Part shown: piece after piece, positions 11,201 through 23,320 of the stretch
Numbering within the stretch: the first letter of the stretch is position 1
How the letters are laid out: each line of letters begins with the position of its first letter
The notes under the pieces: model-generated
The model's input: only the letters and a program-made list of their open reading frames with translations
Database searches by the model: none
What the model was told of the DNA's origin: nothing
Position numbers and translations under genes: made by a program
Assembly (NCBI GenBank): GCA_034696485.1
Contig: JAQIWT010000039.1
Coordinates: forward strand, 1-49,060
DNA from: Isohypsibius dastychi
Lineage: Eukaryota > Tardigrada > Eutardigrada > Parachela > Isohypsibiidae
DNA length: 49,060 nt
Direction of reading: 5' to 3'

Positions 11201-14200
11201 CTTTCGACTTCTTTCAGATTAGATTGCACTAACCGGGTTGAGCAGGCTGTCCAGTTGGGTCGCTCCTGTATAAAATGAATTAGACTTCACAAGCTGACTG
11301 CAAAAGGAGCTCAGAACATACGTCTGTGTCTCGAATGCGGCTTCAAACGGATCAGGGTGCTTTTCGGTCTCAGCAGCAGGTTCATCGAACAATCCAAGCA
11401 GATCATCAACATTCGATTTCTTTGGTGGCACACTAGCTACTTGACCTTTGAGATTCGTTGTTTTCAAGTTTTCGTTCTTTGGTCGCGAGGTCGGTTTAAT
11501 TTCCGTTGAGACCTTTGTCGCGCCTTTGCTGGACGATCGTGAACTGCGCTCTTTCTCAGCTGGTTTTGCCACCGGAATTGGGGCACCCAAAAAGTCAGCG
11601 AGATCATCGGCAACGGAGGGCTCCGAAGTCGACTGCGGTTGCACTACTTCAGTAGTCTCGGCCTTCTTTGGTGGTGGGGGTCTACCTGGCTTGCCTTTTG
11701 GTGGTGGGGGTCTGGAGGGCGGTCCTGACTTTTTCGGCTCCGCGGGCCCCTGTAGTGTATCCGAGGTCGGGGTTTGTAGCGGCGTCATTCTTTGCTTGTT
11801 CATGGTTTCCTGTGCGCCGGCCATCATATTCTGATATTCCTGCCAGGACTCCGAGTTTCCAGATGGTTGCTGAGGTTGGACGTCTTCAGCGGCGGGTGCA
11901 ACGCCGATCATCTTGTTGTACTCCGTCTCGATTTCAATCTCTTCGAAGACGTCCTTTTTCTTCCCAGAAGAGTATTTACCTTTTGTAATCAAGTTCACGA
12001 TTTTCTTCTTCGATGGTTTCAAACCTGCAAAAGCCCACAATTAAGAAGCTACAAAAAAGGTCACAGCGCATTCGAATGCTCTTTGATTCAGAGCTGGGAG
12101 GTGTTTTTCAGTTCACCAACCATCGCATAGTGGAAGACATCACCTGATTCTGATTCCTCCCTTGAGTAATTTTCAACTGTCATCCCTGGCCATCGTGTCA
12201 AAAACAGAACAGTCATCTGCCCGCCAGGCATTTCATTAACCTCGTCAACATTTTTTTCCCCAACGGAGCAAATCAATAATTTACAAGATTCCCACGGGGA
12301 TTTGAACCTTGTCTGACGATGAACAATCGGGACATACCTTTTGCCATTTTCATGTGCATGGGAACGTCCGTGTCTTTTCTCTTCGGTTCAGGCCTCAGGT
12401 TTCCAAAAGGCACTTCTTCTGTTTCGTCAAACAATCGCTCCTTTGGGAGAGTAGATGCGGCGTTAAATAACTCCGACTCATATTGCTCTCCATCGCTTTC
12501 TTCTTCATAGGCTTGCTCGTAATCCTGAGCCGTTTCAGTCGGGACGTAAGCGGTGTATGACGGCCATTCCGGCTCAGCCTCAGCGACGACTGGCGCAACG
12601 TAGGCGTTGAAGGTTGGCCATTCCGGTTCAGGTTGCACTTGATCATTACTTTCATAATGATAGTTATCACTGCTGGTTGTTTCAGCGACAGTCTGAGAGG
12701 CGTCTGGGTAGGAATAATGATATTCGTAGGCCGGATATTCCGAAGGGACGGGTTCGGTTGGAAAATGCTCGTCTTGAGCAGTTGAAGCATAAAGAGGCTC
12801 TGGTTCGGTGTAGACTTGATTGGGATCAGACTGATACGAATGAGCTCCGTAATAATAGTCGTAGTACTCTTGAGAGTTGATGTCGTAGCCAGTCCCTTTA
12901 GAAAAAAAAGAATGAACATGGGAATAGAATAGACAAGGTGACGCTGGGGAGACGACTGATCTTAAAATAGCAGCCGCGATTCAAGTCTGTTCATCCCTTT
13001 CAATCAACGAGAAACATGTCGTAACGAGAAAAAAAATCAGTCAGACAAAAACCCCAACCTTTAAATTGGCTTCAGATTCACCGGACTCAAATAATAACCA
13101 CCGAGACATTAACTCGAAAAAACAACTCATCAGTGCATAAAAAAACGATTGGATAAAGTTAAAAACGGCTCAGTTTGTTGACTTTGCTATTTCATCGTAC
13201 TTTTTCTAATTCATCTTCTTACCTGCTGGATCATAGATGGCCGGATCATAAGTAGCCGGGTCATAAGTTGTGTGCTCCTGGGAAAACGCAGCAGGCTCCG
13301 CTTCAGTCCCGTATCCGATTTCTGAAGATGATGGAACGGTTTGTTCAGAAGACGTGGCCTCATCTTTAACTCCCTCATCTTCAGCAATTTCGGCGTTTTC
13401 CAGTAACGGCGTGACGGCCTCTTCTTCGGGAATATTTGGTCCGGGCGCATCAACAACGTCATCATCCTCGGGATTGTTCTCAATATCGAGCGATGTATAA
13501 GGGACTTTTGATAGTTTGCGATGTCTGGTTTGCGAAGTATAATCGATATCCTCTTCATCGCCCGTCAACGGCTGGAAAGACGCCATTTCTTCCGCGAGCT
13601 CAGCGTTCTGATTGGGATTCCAAATCACCGTCGCAGCGTCTTCATCCTGTGATTCTTCCTCCAGTAAAGGTGAGTTCTCAACAACACCAGCAGCTGCATC
13701 ATGCTCCCGACTTACATAAGCATATTCCTCTCGCTCAAACTTGCCATTTCCAATATCGATCGCCGAGGGGTCTGCCATGACGTCATTGTCGGTTACATCC
13801 GCTTGATTACTGAGCACGACTGCAACGGCAGGTCCGTTAATGCGATACGTCTCGTGTGCCGTTGAAGTGCTATTCTCCAGTAAGGCTTCAGCAGGATAAT
13901 AGCTTTGATCGTAATACTCCCCCGTATAGGATGAGTCGGGGTATGCCCCATACTGCTGATCCCCAGAATAATCTCCTTCATAATAACCATTTTGATAATT
14001 GTAGTCATAAGCGGAATAATCCGTCACCGCTGCAGGGTCCCACGTTTCGTTTGGAGGTGCAATCTCGGGGTCAGGTTCTGGCTGAGGCGGTGGGGGCTCT
14101 TGAATGATTTCTTTGGGTTTCACAGGCGGTGGAGCTGGCGCTTTGCGTACTGGCGCACCGGGGGCTTTCCGCAAAGGCACGGGTGACTTTTCCACTGCAA

Positions 14201-16373
14201 TGTCCATTTTCGATGGTGCTGGCTGGATAACTGGCTCCTCGGCATTTACAACAACTATAACTGGGGATTTGTTCTCCTCTGGAGGAGAAACATTGTGATG
14301 ATCGCTCAATGTGGATGATGCGTCATGGGTGGCGGGGTATTCGGGCTGCTCCGCGGACTCGGGTTGGCTGATCGATTGATTTTCGGCGCGGATCGATAAT
14401 TCATCCTCCTCTTCCTCGAAAAAGGCAGAAGGGCTTGGTGTGATGTTGAGTATGCGATGTTCCTGTGGTGTCCAGGCTGTCTCGACAATCATGGGGATTG
14501 GTAATTTCATATGAGCATTGGCGTAGCTGTCGAAATCAGCCCATTCATCCTCGCTTTGCTGACTGAGTTTGGAATGCTCCAGCCGTCGACGCTTATTGAG
14601 TAATCCTTGTTGGCAAAATCGCTTCCAGTCATCCGGCTTGGCTTGGCGATCTTTTTTATCGCCCTCATCGAAAGACTCTTGGTTCAAGTGGAGATTCAAT
14701 TTTATTCGTTCAGCCGGCGCTGCACTTGTCTGCTTCTCGGCTTCTTCAACGTACACACTGAGATCGACTATAGAGATGTCCTCTGTTTGAGCACGTGGAC
14801 GCTGAATGGGCGCCACTTTAAAGGTCATCCGTTTCTCCCGCTCATCCTGTACTTTCTTCCGCTGCGCAATGAGATCCTCTTGAGCCTTTTTCCTAAGCAC
14901 TTTATCCAATACATCCTGCACGCTTCCTGCCTCATCCTCCTGTTCATCCGCTAATAAAGTTTCACCAAATTTCTTGTCATCCTCTTCATTATCCTCATTC
15001 TCGCGCTGCTGGGGGTTATCACTATCGTCTAGGGGGTTCACACCGGTTGATGTCGAAGGCTTGGGCTCGGCGGGGGCTGATGGCCGGTCCTCCTCCGAAT
15101 CAACCTCGTTATCCTCCTGAATAGAAAATTTCTTGGTCACTTCGAAGGGAGAGGGTGGGCTAGAGGTAGGAGATTTACTTGTTGTGCTGCGAGTGTCGTG
15201 GCCATGTTGGTGGCCATGATGGCCATGTGAGTGGTGACCATGGGAATGATGGCTCCACACTTGACCAAGTGAGAGTCGGTGCTGCATGAAAGGCTCTGGT
15301 TCAGGGGGTGTGGACTTGGAGCGGCGTCTATCGACACGTGTACCCCCTGGTGTTAGATGGACATCTGCGTGAGTAGTAACCGCATGCTCGTGGTCATTTA
15401 AGGTAGCAAAGCGTGTGCGATCGATTAGTGCTTGAAGCTTGCTCACAGCATGCGCTTGTTTCTTAGAGGGTTTCGGGGAGAGGCTATGAGAGCCAGCAGA
15501 ACGGGGAGCACGCAAAGTCATACTGGAAGGACGATCACGAGATAGAGTACCCCCTTCATCCGTACCTTCTTGGTCACTGACCGCGGCTGCAGTGCGTGAC
15601 AGTAAGGCCTCGAGTTTACTTTTGGCGACGTTCTTCTTCTTACGCCCGGGTGAAAGACTGGCAAGTCGCTGACGAACCTGCAGCATGGGAGAAACCGAAC
15701 GCGAGGTCTCCGATGTGGCGTCGTCGCGTTTCTTCCCGAAAGGACTACGAAAGCTGGAAGTACGCGATTTGGTCTCTGCTCCACTGGATGCGGACGTCAC
15801 GCTTAACTTCTTCCCCAACAAACTCCGCTTTCTCTCTTTCCCCTCGGCCGGCGCGGCTTTGGTCGCTTTGGCGTCCAGCTTCTGGACTTTCTGAAAGTTG
15901 GTCGGAGATTTTTTCTGTTTATTCAAAAGATCCAACGTGCTCGGCCTGCTGGGCGAGGGATTTCGATCAGGCTCAACGTGTGCGTGCAGCGACACCTGTC
16001 TTTCCACCTTTTCCAAGCGCTCCACAACTTCCTTGACATCCTTCCCAATGGAATGCTGTGGCTCCAAGGGCTCCTGGTCGAATGAAGTCTGGGACTGGGA
16101 TGTCTTACGCTGTTTGGTTTTGACACCATCCCTCAAGGCACTTCGATCAGTTTGACTCGCAACTGAGCGCGTTTTGACGAGTTCAATCTGTTCTTCCATA
16201 ATGCTGGTCTGGCAGAGTACTCCAATATGACCGTGTCTACCGCTGGCTATATTCTCACTTGACTGACCAATTGTACTCAAACCTTCATCGATAGAGTTAC
16301 ATTCCGAGCTCAGTCCCCGATCAAATGATGCTAGCGGTGCTGGACCAAGTTGTGGCTGGCGTCGCTTAGGCAT
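8260..16373 (-). CDS. stnB: Stonin (stoned B family) clathrin/AP-2 cargo adaptor, about 2,266 aa
   Basis: Eight exons: 16373-13223, 12895-12338, 12024-11322, 11265-11234, 11143-10625, 10580-9163, 9104-8957 and 8531-8260. They total 6,801 nt, exactly 2,267 codons. The C-terminal third is diagnostic. A stonin homology region begins near SWDLLLRYPAKK (about aa 1780). A mu-homology domain follows, containing GLNDIVRRGKEVVGRHDI, PEQWIYLFRTEK, VSCGQARYEH, LPKEGQG, VEFTMPA and DEPPEKWVKY, closely paralleling Drosophila StnB. The family recruits synaptotagmin and other cargo to clathrin-coated pits. DPF and acidic DLL-type motifs (PDPFEAAF, IDPFGDNP, FFDPFATI, DDLLGLF) are suitable for AP-2 and clathrin. 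The N-terminus is unusually long (Drosophila StnB is about 1,260 aa): disordered, acidic, proline- and tyrosine-rich, with a His/Gly tract near aa 370-400. An acceptor-like TTTTTGCAG before 16408 suggests a 5' UTR intron. Confidence 0.93.
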
Positions 16374-16408
16374 GGGAAAGATGAATATGGGTCACTCCGG
16401 ATAAGAGG

Positions 16409-18005
16409 CTGCAAAAAGCAGAAATATGAGAAGTGTCAATGTTTGATTTCGCTCGAAATTTATCATCATTGCATCAATACATAAATCCAATAATTCATTC
16501 ATAATTCAAAAAAGCAACCAAATCAACCGGCTGTTTTGCGAATATGCTCAACTCTGATTAGTCGAGCACTATATCTTCTTGAAAAGGACAAAATTTCTTT
16601 GTAATGATCTTAGCTCTAATGGAGCGATCATTGCTCAATCAGACGGAGTGACAACAAAAATTAACTGAAGTCGAAAAAACTTTTCTAGAATTGTTATCTG
16701 AGAATTCTTCCTCTCGAGGCCCCCCCCCCCTTATCCAAATTCTGTCCAGACGCATTCGCTGGCTATTGAAATGACCTTACTGTTAATGGTATCAGACTAA
16801 CACGTTTCCTCAATTGCAGTTGTTCCTTGATTTGTCAATGAAACCGCGTGCGGGGTTTGTTGACTGACTTAACCTCAAATCAAGTCATTAGAATACAGAA
16901 ATAAACCTCCCTCGGAAACCATTTAACATGCGAGTGGCTGAGCGGACAAGCTATTCTGGGTAGTGTCGATCACCTTCTGATTTAGTCGTTGTCAGACCTT
17001 TCCAGATCGTTACACTAAAACTGTCCCACAAACGTGATATCACCAAATCTCAAGTTTTGAAAACAATTTAAATTCAGGGGCCGATTGAAGAAGGGACGCA
17101 GCAGTTATGATGATGAGGAAAAGCTTTTCTTAGCTGAATTCCATGAACTCCGATGTATTTTGTGTATCTATTTATAGTCAGTCTAAACACGTCGACGGTA
17201 AGTATTTACGGGGTCGGGATATGCGCCAAAGTCAACATTAGGTGCTGGCGTGCGGAAGGAAATGCGCGCCGGCACATCTGGTGACGTAACTGCATCCCTC
17301 GCTACGTGAGAACTGCTCCTGAAGCTCATACAGAAACGCGAGGCTTGCATTTGACGACGTGGAAAACAGCAAATTAGTCAGGTAATTAACATCGACGTTT
17401 TGCCACCATATGCCCCCTGGTTAGACATATCAAATTAATGCAATCGGAAAACCTCGTCACAGACCCTGTGTGTTCCCAGGAACCGAGGTCTCTCGGAACA
17501 AAAACAGCAGACGCTTTCCACGAAGATTTTCGGTTTATAAAATATTAAATTCCTGAACAAAAATCTGATTTAGTTAGGGTTGATTCGAGCAAAAATATTC
17601 GGAGACAAACATGCTTGACACGATTCCTCATTGCACTGCTCGTAAAAACTGATCGAGCGCAGATTTCCTTAGAAATAACTATCACCATCCGGAAACAGGC
17701 CACAGGAAACACCAGACGCTGAAAAGGAGCTTCACGACAAGAGCTGAAAGACCTCGCAGCAAAAGTCATGCATATTCAATTGCCAAATGTCAGGAAAAGC
17801 TGAGACACATCGTGAAATACGACAACATCGACTTTCAACCAAATCGCGCTAAACAACCTTTCGAGCCCACTCATCAGCCGAACATTCCACAGCATTAATA
17901 GGACATTAAATGTGTTTCCACATAAATTAAGCACAGCTTAAAATTCACAAATGCTGTTCCTCTAAATATTTGAAGGCTCTCCTGCATGTTAGCTTGGGGC
18001 CCCAG
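16409..18005. other. Upstream region of stonin, no coding sequence recognised
   Basis: It probably holds the 5' UTR exon or exons and promoter of the stonin gene, since an acceptor-like site borders 16408. An 11-base C run is at 16720-16730. No tRNA or other gene could be supported. Confidence 0.4.
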
Positions 18006-18517
18006 CAGTGTTGGGCAAATAAAATGAATACCGACGGGTAGAACTACTTTCGGTAGTATTGAATCTACTTTTACTTTACTCAAGTAAAAATGCTCTACCG
18101 AAAAAATTACTCTCGGTAGCTATAATTTTTACTCAAGTAGTACTTTACTTTTCGGTTTGTTCAACTCTACCGAAATTACGCAGTTCTGTAGAGTATTTTT
18201 AAGATATTCCATCTTTGTTATGCAAATGAGTCAGATTAATGACTTTTATGAGATTCCGAGGTCGTGAATACACGTTGGAGACACTGCCGTTTTTGAGGTT
18301 CAATGTACCGCATGTTCATTTTCCCCCTTCCTTGGTTTTGAAGACAGTAAATATATCGAAAAAATGAAAGAAAATATTATATTTCGACATTTTTTTGGAT
18401 CTACTTCTACCGAGGTTCTACCCAAGTATTTTGTAATTACTTTTACTTCTACCGACAGTAGAGCCGATCCACCGATTACTTTACTCGGTAGATTTTTTCT
18501 CTACTTGCCCAACGCTG
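18006..18517. mobile_element. Non-autonomous hAT-type element (512 bp) with an 8-bp target duplication
   Basis: Ends are CAGTGTTGGGCAA and TTGCCCAACGCTG, 13-bp terminal inverted repeats with one mismatch. GGCCCCAG flanks both sides (17998-18005 and 18518-18525), a perfect 8-bp target-site duplication characteristic of hAT transposons. The interior has no transposase frame. It is full of subterminal CTACCGA/TCGGTAG and CAAGTA/TACTT motifs in both orientations. It is a MITE mobilised in trans. The intact TSD and near-perfect TIRs suggest recent insertion. Confidence 0.9.
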
Positions 18518-18525
18518 GGCCCCAG

Positions 18526-21500
18526 TTTACACAAGGGAGAACTTGAATACGCAGTACCTAAACTTGCATTGGGTTCCTCGTTCAAAAACCAGGGTCTTCA
18601 AGTTTTTGCAAACCTTGTTCAAAAATTCCATGTCACGCAGGTTAGAGGTTTGCTCCAGCGAGCCTTTTCCAATCACAAACAGATGATCAGTTTGCTGATA
18701 ATTCTCCCTGAAAAACATTTTTCATTCTTTGATCCAGCTAATCCCCGCAAATCAGCTGATTGTCCTATCTAATCAGCACGGATCAGTTTGTTTTGTACAC
18801 GAATTTTTCGAAGCCTGCGAAGAGCCTCACGCTCCAAGACCAACATAGTCAAAACAGAAGCCATGAACAGCCACACCTGGAATCAACATCAACCAACGAC
18901 CCATAAGCTATCATCCCACGGAGCAGATAATTAGCTGTCTCAGACAAGGTTCCCTGTACCCAACCAGCAGACATAAAATGTGGGTGCTCAGGTAAGCTGT
19001 ATCTGTTCAATTACAACGCCATAAATCTCATACCTGCTTTGACGGCGAATCGATAGCGGGCTAAGGAGTGAAGATGAATTAGAGTCCACACAAGAGTAAC
19101 ATGACATTTCCAGCATGCCAGTTCATCATCCTTCTTCCTTCCTCTCTGACACAATTGGATCAAGATGATTTTTCCTCGACGGATTTTTTCGGACTAGCGT
19201 TTTTGCAGGGAGAAAAAAGTTGCCAGCGTGGGAATCGGAGAACGAGAGGGAGACGAGTGGGTTATCGATCCCCAATTTCTCACCCTCGCACTTAATGCAA
19301 GAGGCATTCGGTAATAGTATAGTGTGTAGTCCAAAATATGCATAACACAAAAAGAGAAATGATTGCTGGAAGATGTATTCGCCGGGAAAAAGATGCTTGT
19401 TGAGAGATTGTGAAGGCCCCCTCGCTCGCTGGCCGTCCTGTTCGACTGATCAAACACAGTAGCACAACCCCGACGCATAACAAGGAATGCAGGCCCAGAT
19501 GAGCTTTTCGCATGCATATCAAGTTAAACTTGTGCTGTTGGGCCTCGCGTCCGTCTGTGTGTGTTATGTTTTTGGTCGATAAATCGGGAGCGAGCTAACG
19601 TGGACGGCTCTAGCCGAGACAGGGCCGGTTATGCTGAGGAACCCATCTACAATGTGTATTTAAATTGCGCTAAACGAGAGCTCCTCTCTTTCAGGCAGAA
19701 CTGGTTGGATAAAATGAGTTGTGTGTGGAGGAGGAAGGATGATCGATAAATGTGCAGCAAGGCGCCCTTCCCTTCCATCTCTGGAATATATGATCAATGC
19801 TCACTTCGCTTTTATGGCTGTTGCGACACCAATCGACATGATTTCTATGCCGAATAGAGTAAGGACCCCCAACACAAATCGAAGGTTATGAGGTTTATTA
19901 GCTCATGCTTTACTGTCGATGCCAAAAGGTCACCAATGCTCTGTTTCGAGGAAAAAACGAAAAGCCGTCAAATTTTTAGTAAAAAATTGGCCAGTGAATT
20001 AACAATGTTTTAGCTCAAGAATCCCAGGGAAGTGTTTTTAGATAGCCTAAAGATTGTCACGGTGATTTTGCAGAAAATGCATGACAAAGCCGCAAATCCC
20101 CAGCGATCGACGCTGCTGACTTTTGAACTGGTCGAAACTTAGAGCGACTTGGATAAACGGCGGAAATCCGTTCGAACACGAAGCGCTCTTTGCATAATTG
20201 AGCGCAACTTGTCTGTTCACTCTGGTCATTAAAGGTCACCCTGCTGTTTCACAGTCATCAAAGCACAAAGCTGTAGATCTCCCCACTGCTGTTTGATCAA
20301 AGAGATCAGAGGAGTTATTGAAACCATTGAATTTCCAAAGATTTTGTTTGGAGAAATGAGGAGACTTTTGACAAAGCAAGAATTTCGATCGTTATCATTG
20401 CAAATTTACACAGAAAGTCGAGCTGACGCGCACTTCTTTATCAATCAGTCTTCATTGCTTGATTGCGCAACCGGGCAACGGTTATCGATGGAGGGTCTCA
20501 TATAAAACTATCAGCCATTTTCATGTGATTTTCAGCCAGTTCTCTAAGCCATATTTAGCGTGACATACGAGATCCAAACGGGTAGGGCTACTAATTGCAA
20601 AGAATGCAGTGGGTTGGAAGTATTCCGCGAAAACAGAGATGCTAAGCGGTTCTGTCTCGATTCCCTCAGGAATTTGGAGAGAAATCAGTCTTGTACGCAG
20701 CATCCGCTCGCAATTATCAATATCGTAAGAACAATGATTGACGACTTCATCGCAACTTTAAACGACTGAAAAAAATCGTTCCAGTCACTGAGCCTTGCTT
20801 AAAAATTAAGTTCATCTCGACTACAGACATTTGCTAACCTAAATTCATTACTGAAAATGCACGTGAAAAAACAGCCACTCTGAAGCCGATACACTGTAAT
20901 ATATTTGGGATTTCAAAACTCGTAATTCAGTGAAGGAATTCGGGGCTGGAATCTGTTGGGCATTCTCAGCGATAAGTGATAGAAGAAGTGTAAGCGGATC
21001 TATATTACTCTCAAAGTAAGTGGTGTATTCATACAGATAATTTCTCATGGATTAGATGGCAATACCCTCCTTCCTGCATAATGCATCGTTTCAAGCATTT
21101 CTTAAAGAGTGCCAATAAATTAAGAGAGTGCACTACGGTATTGGAAAAGATTCCGTGTGCGTACGCTACTTCCTACGCAATAAATCACAGGAAACGACGA
21201 AATAAACGCCAGACTCATGAACTTACCGGAACGTTAATGCAAAGCGACAACATGATCGAAAATGGGTGAATGCCACTCATAACAATCCAGATTCCGTGGT
21301 GTAGGAATAAGTGTAGACAGAGCGAGTTGTTGCGAGTTATGAAGATGGCCGAAAACTGGAATGATAACATCAGATGTTCGATACTCTAAACTGGAACGAG
21401 AGAGAAGCTACATTCAAGACAACATCAGAGGAGAGATGTATTCTAATCGAAGGGCTGCTTGTTCGTTTCCCGTCGATATTTGCTAGGCAGTCCATTAAGG

Positions 21501-22577
21501 GGAAGAAAGTCTGGACTGGCTGCGCTTTCGCTCAGCTTGTCAGAGTTGCTTAACAGTTTGTTCGGTCGCTTCTCGCTCAAGTGAAGAGATTTGCAGTGTG
21601 GATGGATGAAAGGGAAGAAAAGAGGAGATCAATGTCGCGTTCAGCTGTTACATAAAATGTCAGTTCTAAGCTGCTTGCTTCGACGAGATCTACTTATCGA
21701 ACCAAGAACCTCTTTTCTCTGTTTTTTTCATTTAGCGGTCTTGGTAAGACTGTGGCTCTTCAAAGTATAATGAGATCATTTCAGATATGGATTTATTTGC
21801 TGCTTTTATATATAAGTAGAAAACGACGAAGAGCCTCATCTGTGACAACGAAATTAAATGTCAGGTACCTGGCCAGTTATTGCGGTGTTGAAGAATCTGT
21901 AGACTCGTCCTAAAGGTCACGCTCACGGTCCTTCAGTTTGAGGGTTACGCTTACTGCTGTTAGACAAGGAACGGTTACTTTTTAGCGTACTTTCATATTC
22001 GTTTCTTCGCGAGGTTCTCACGATTTCTAGATCAAATGATTTTTAACACAAATCAAGCCACATAAAGTGCCGGAATCTATCCGTTGTTTTTGGATCATAG
22101 ACAGTCACGCAGAAAATCGTCACCACATAATTTGCTACTCATTGGATACACAGGTCTGTTACCAAATACTAAGAGCCCATACCCTGAAGTGTTACGTAGA
22201 TTGTAGAAATGAATGATTAATAATCGCTCGATTTCCAGGATCATGTGGCAGGAAGAGTCTAATGCGTGGAAAAATAGCAGTGAGGACCAGCCATGTCGAT
22301 ACTACAGTAAATACACAGTGGGAAATCACGAGTGGTAGAGTCTTACTCCTCGCCATACAAGCTACCAGCTAAAACGGTTCTGCATTTTTAAGTCAGATGG
22401 AAAGCAAAGAGTGGAGAAAACATTAAATTAAGTGAGTTAAGCTGAATAATGTATCGACGGAGATCCATGCTGACTGAGGCAGTTTTAAACAACTTCCCGA
22501 GTTTTTGTCGTGGTTTTGACGTCCTCTCCCCGACAAAGACACTGAAAATATTCACTGTCATGACAGTTTTTATAAAA
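18526..22577. other. About 4 kb without a supportable gene
   Basis: Open frames here are short, lack consistent splice junctions and show no family motifs on either strand. It may hold regulatory DNA or distal UTR exons of the flanking minus-strand genes. I see no strong tandem or inverted repeats. Confidence 0.4.
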
Positions 22578-22825
22578 CTAATTGTCCAGTTGGCCTGGCA
22601 TCTGTTTTTCGTCGAGAATATGTTAAGAAAAAAAAAAGAACTTACCAAAAATATCCAAACGAAGAGCCATGGTGGAAAGATAATGCTGAGGAGGCAGTGT
22701 AGCCAATGTCGCACCTTCCCAGGTTTCCTGTGGAAATACCCACTCACACAACAAGATCATAATTTGAAGCAGCGTTTATACCTTCTGATAGTAGTTTCTT
22801 CGATTCGATGTCCGGGTGTTTCCAT
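22578..22825 (-). CDS. Possible 49-aa single-pass membrane peptide
   Basis: Three short exons: 22825-22782, 22727-22646 and 22601-22578, with introns of 54 and 44 bp (GTATAA...CCACAG, GTAAGT...AACAG). They join to exactly 50 codons. The product starts METPGHRIEETTIRRKPGK, then has a hydrophobic helix (LHCLLSIIFPPWLFVWIFL) with a central Pro-Pro, then MPGQLDN. The helix is preceded by basic residues, which would give a type II or tail-anchored topology. I do not recognise the family; a PPW-containing helix recalls small proteolipids only loosely. The splice sites are good, but so short a product could be fortuitous, and alternative 3' exons could extend it. Confidence 0.35.
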
Positions 22826-23320
22826 TACGTTTACGTTTGCAGAAAAATATATCCAAACGAGGGAAATGAATTTGAAGTCCGTTTGTTAATGTTGCTTATA
22901 TGAATCCGCTTCGTTCTCAATAACAATTCACAAGTGTGTGCGAGGAGGTAGGAAATGGAAATGCGGCAATCGATAGTAGAGTTCATTATGAATGGAGAAC
23001 CGGTTCATCATCATTCGCATACTCGTCTCTGCTGACAGGCCTTATGCAAATTTGTTTTTGCTCAACCAAGCGATTTTTCTAGCGAAAAAATGCGCCAGTT
23101 CAACAAGGAAAGGCTGGGCAATTATCTATTCGATATTTGTGACACAGCAAAAAAATTAATACATGAGAGGAATAGTAAATACGGAAGCGTCGAAAAAATA
23201 CATATCAATGGACGGCTTTTTGCAAACGATAATTATTCACAAATAAAAGGGTTTGAACAAAAATACAGCCGTCTTATGAGACAACCCCCATAATTTGTGG
23301 ATATAATCCAAGCCTGATAT

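Noticed and set aside
12280-12330. tRNA T-loop-like GGTTCAAATC on the minus strand
   Set aside because: The flanking bases do not form a T stem, and the site lies in a stonin intron.
13778-13786. Additional TGACGTCAT site that might mark a third A/B-type hairpin
   Set aside because: It is coding sequence in the first stonin exon and has no complementary arm nearby.
15596-16036. Long plus-strand frames opposite the stonin gene (10.4-16.1 kb)
   Set aside because: They are antisense shadows of the low-complexity stonin exons.
16930-16960. tRNA-like A box (TGGCTGAGCGG)
   Set aside because: No matching T-arm (GGTTCGANTCC) or acceptor stem could be found within 90 bp.
19101-19522. Overlapping open frames near 19.1-19.5 kb
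   Set aside because: Several frames on both strands are equally open and none has domain motifs or consistent splice junctions.
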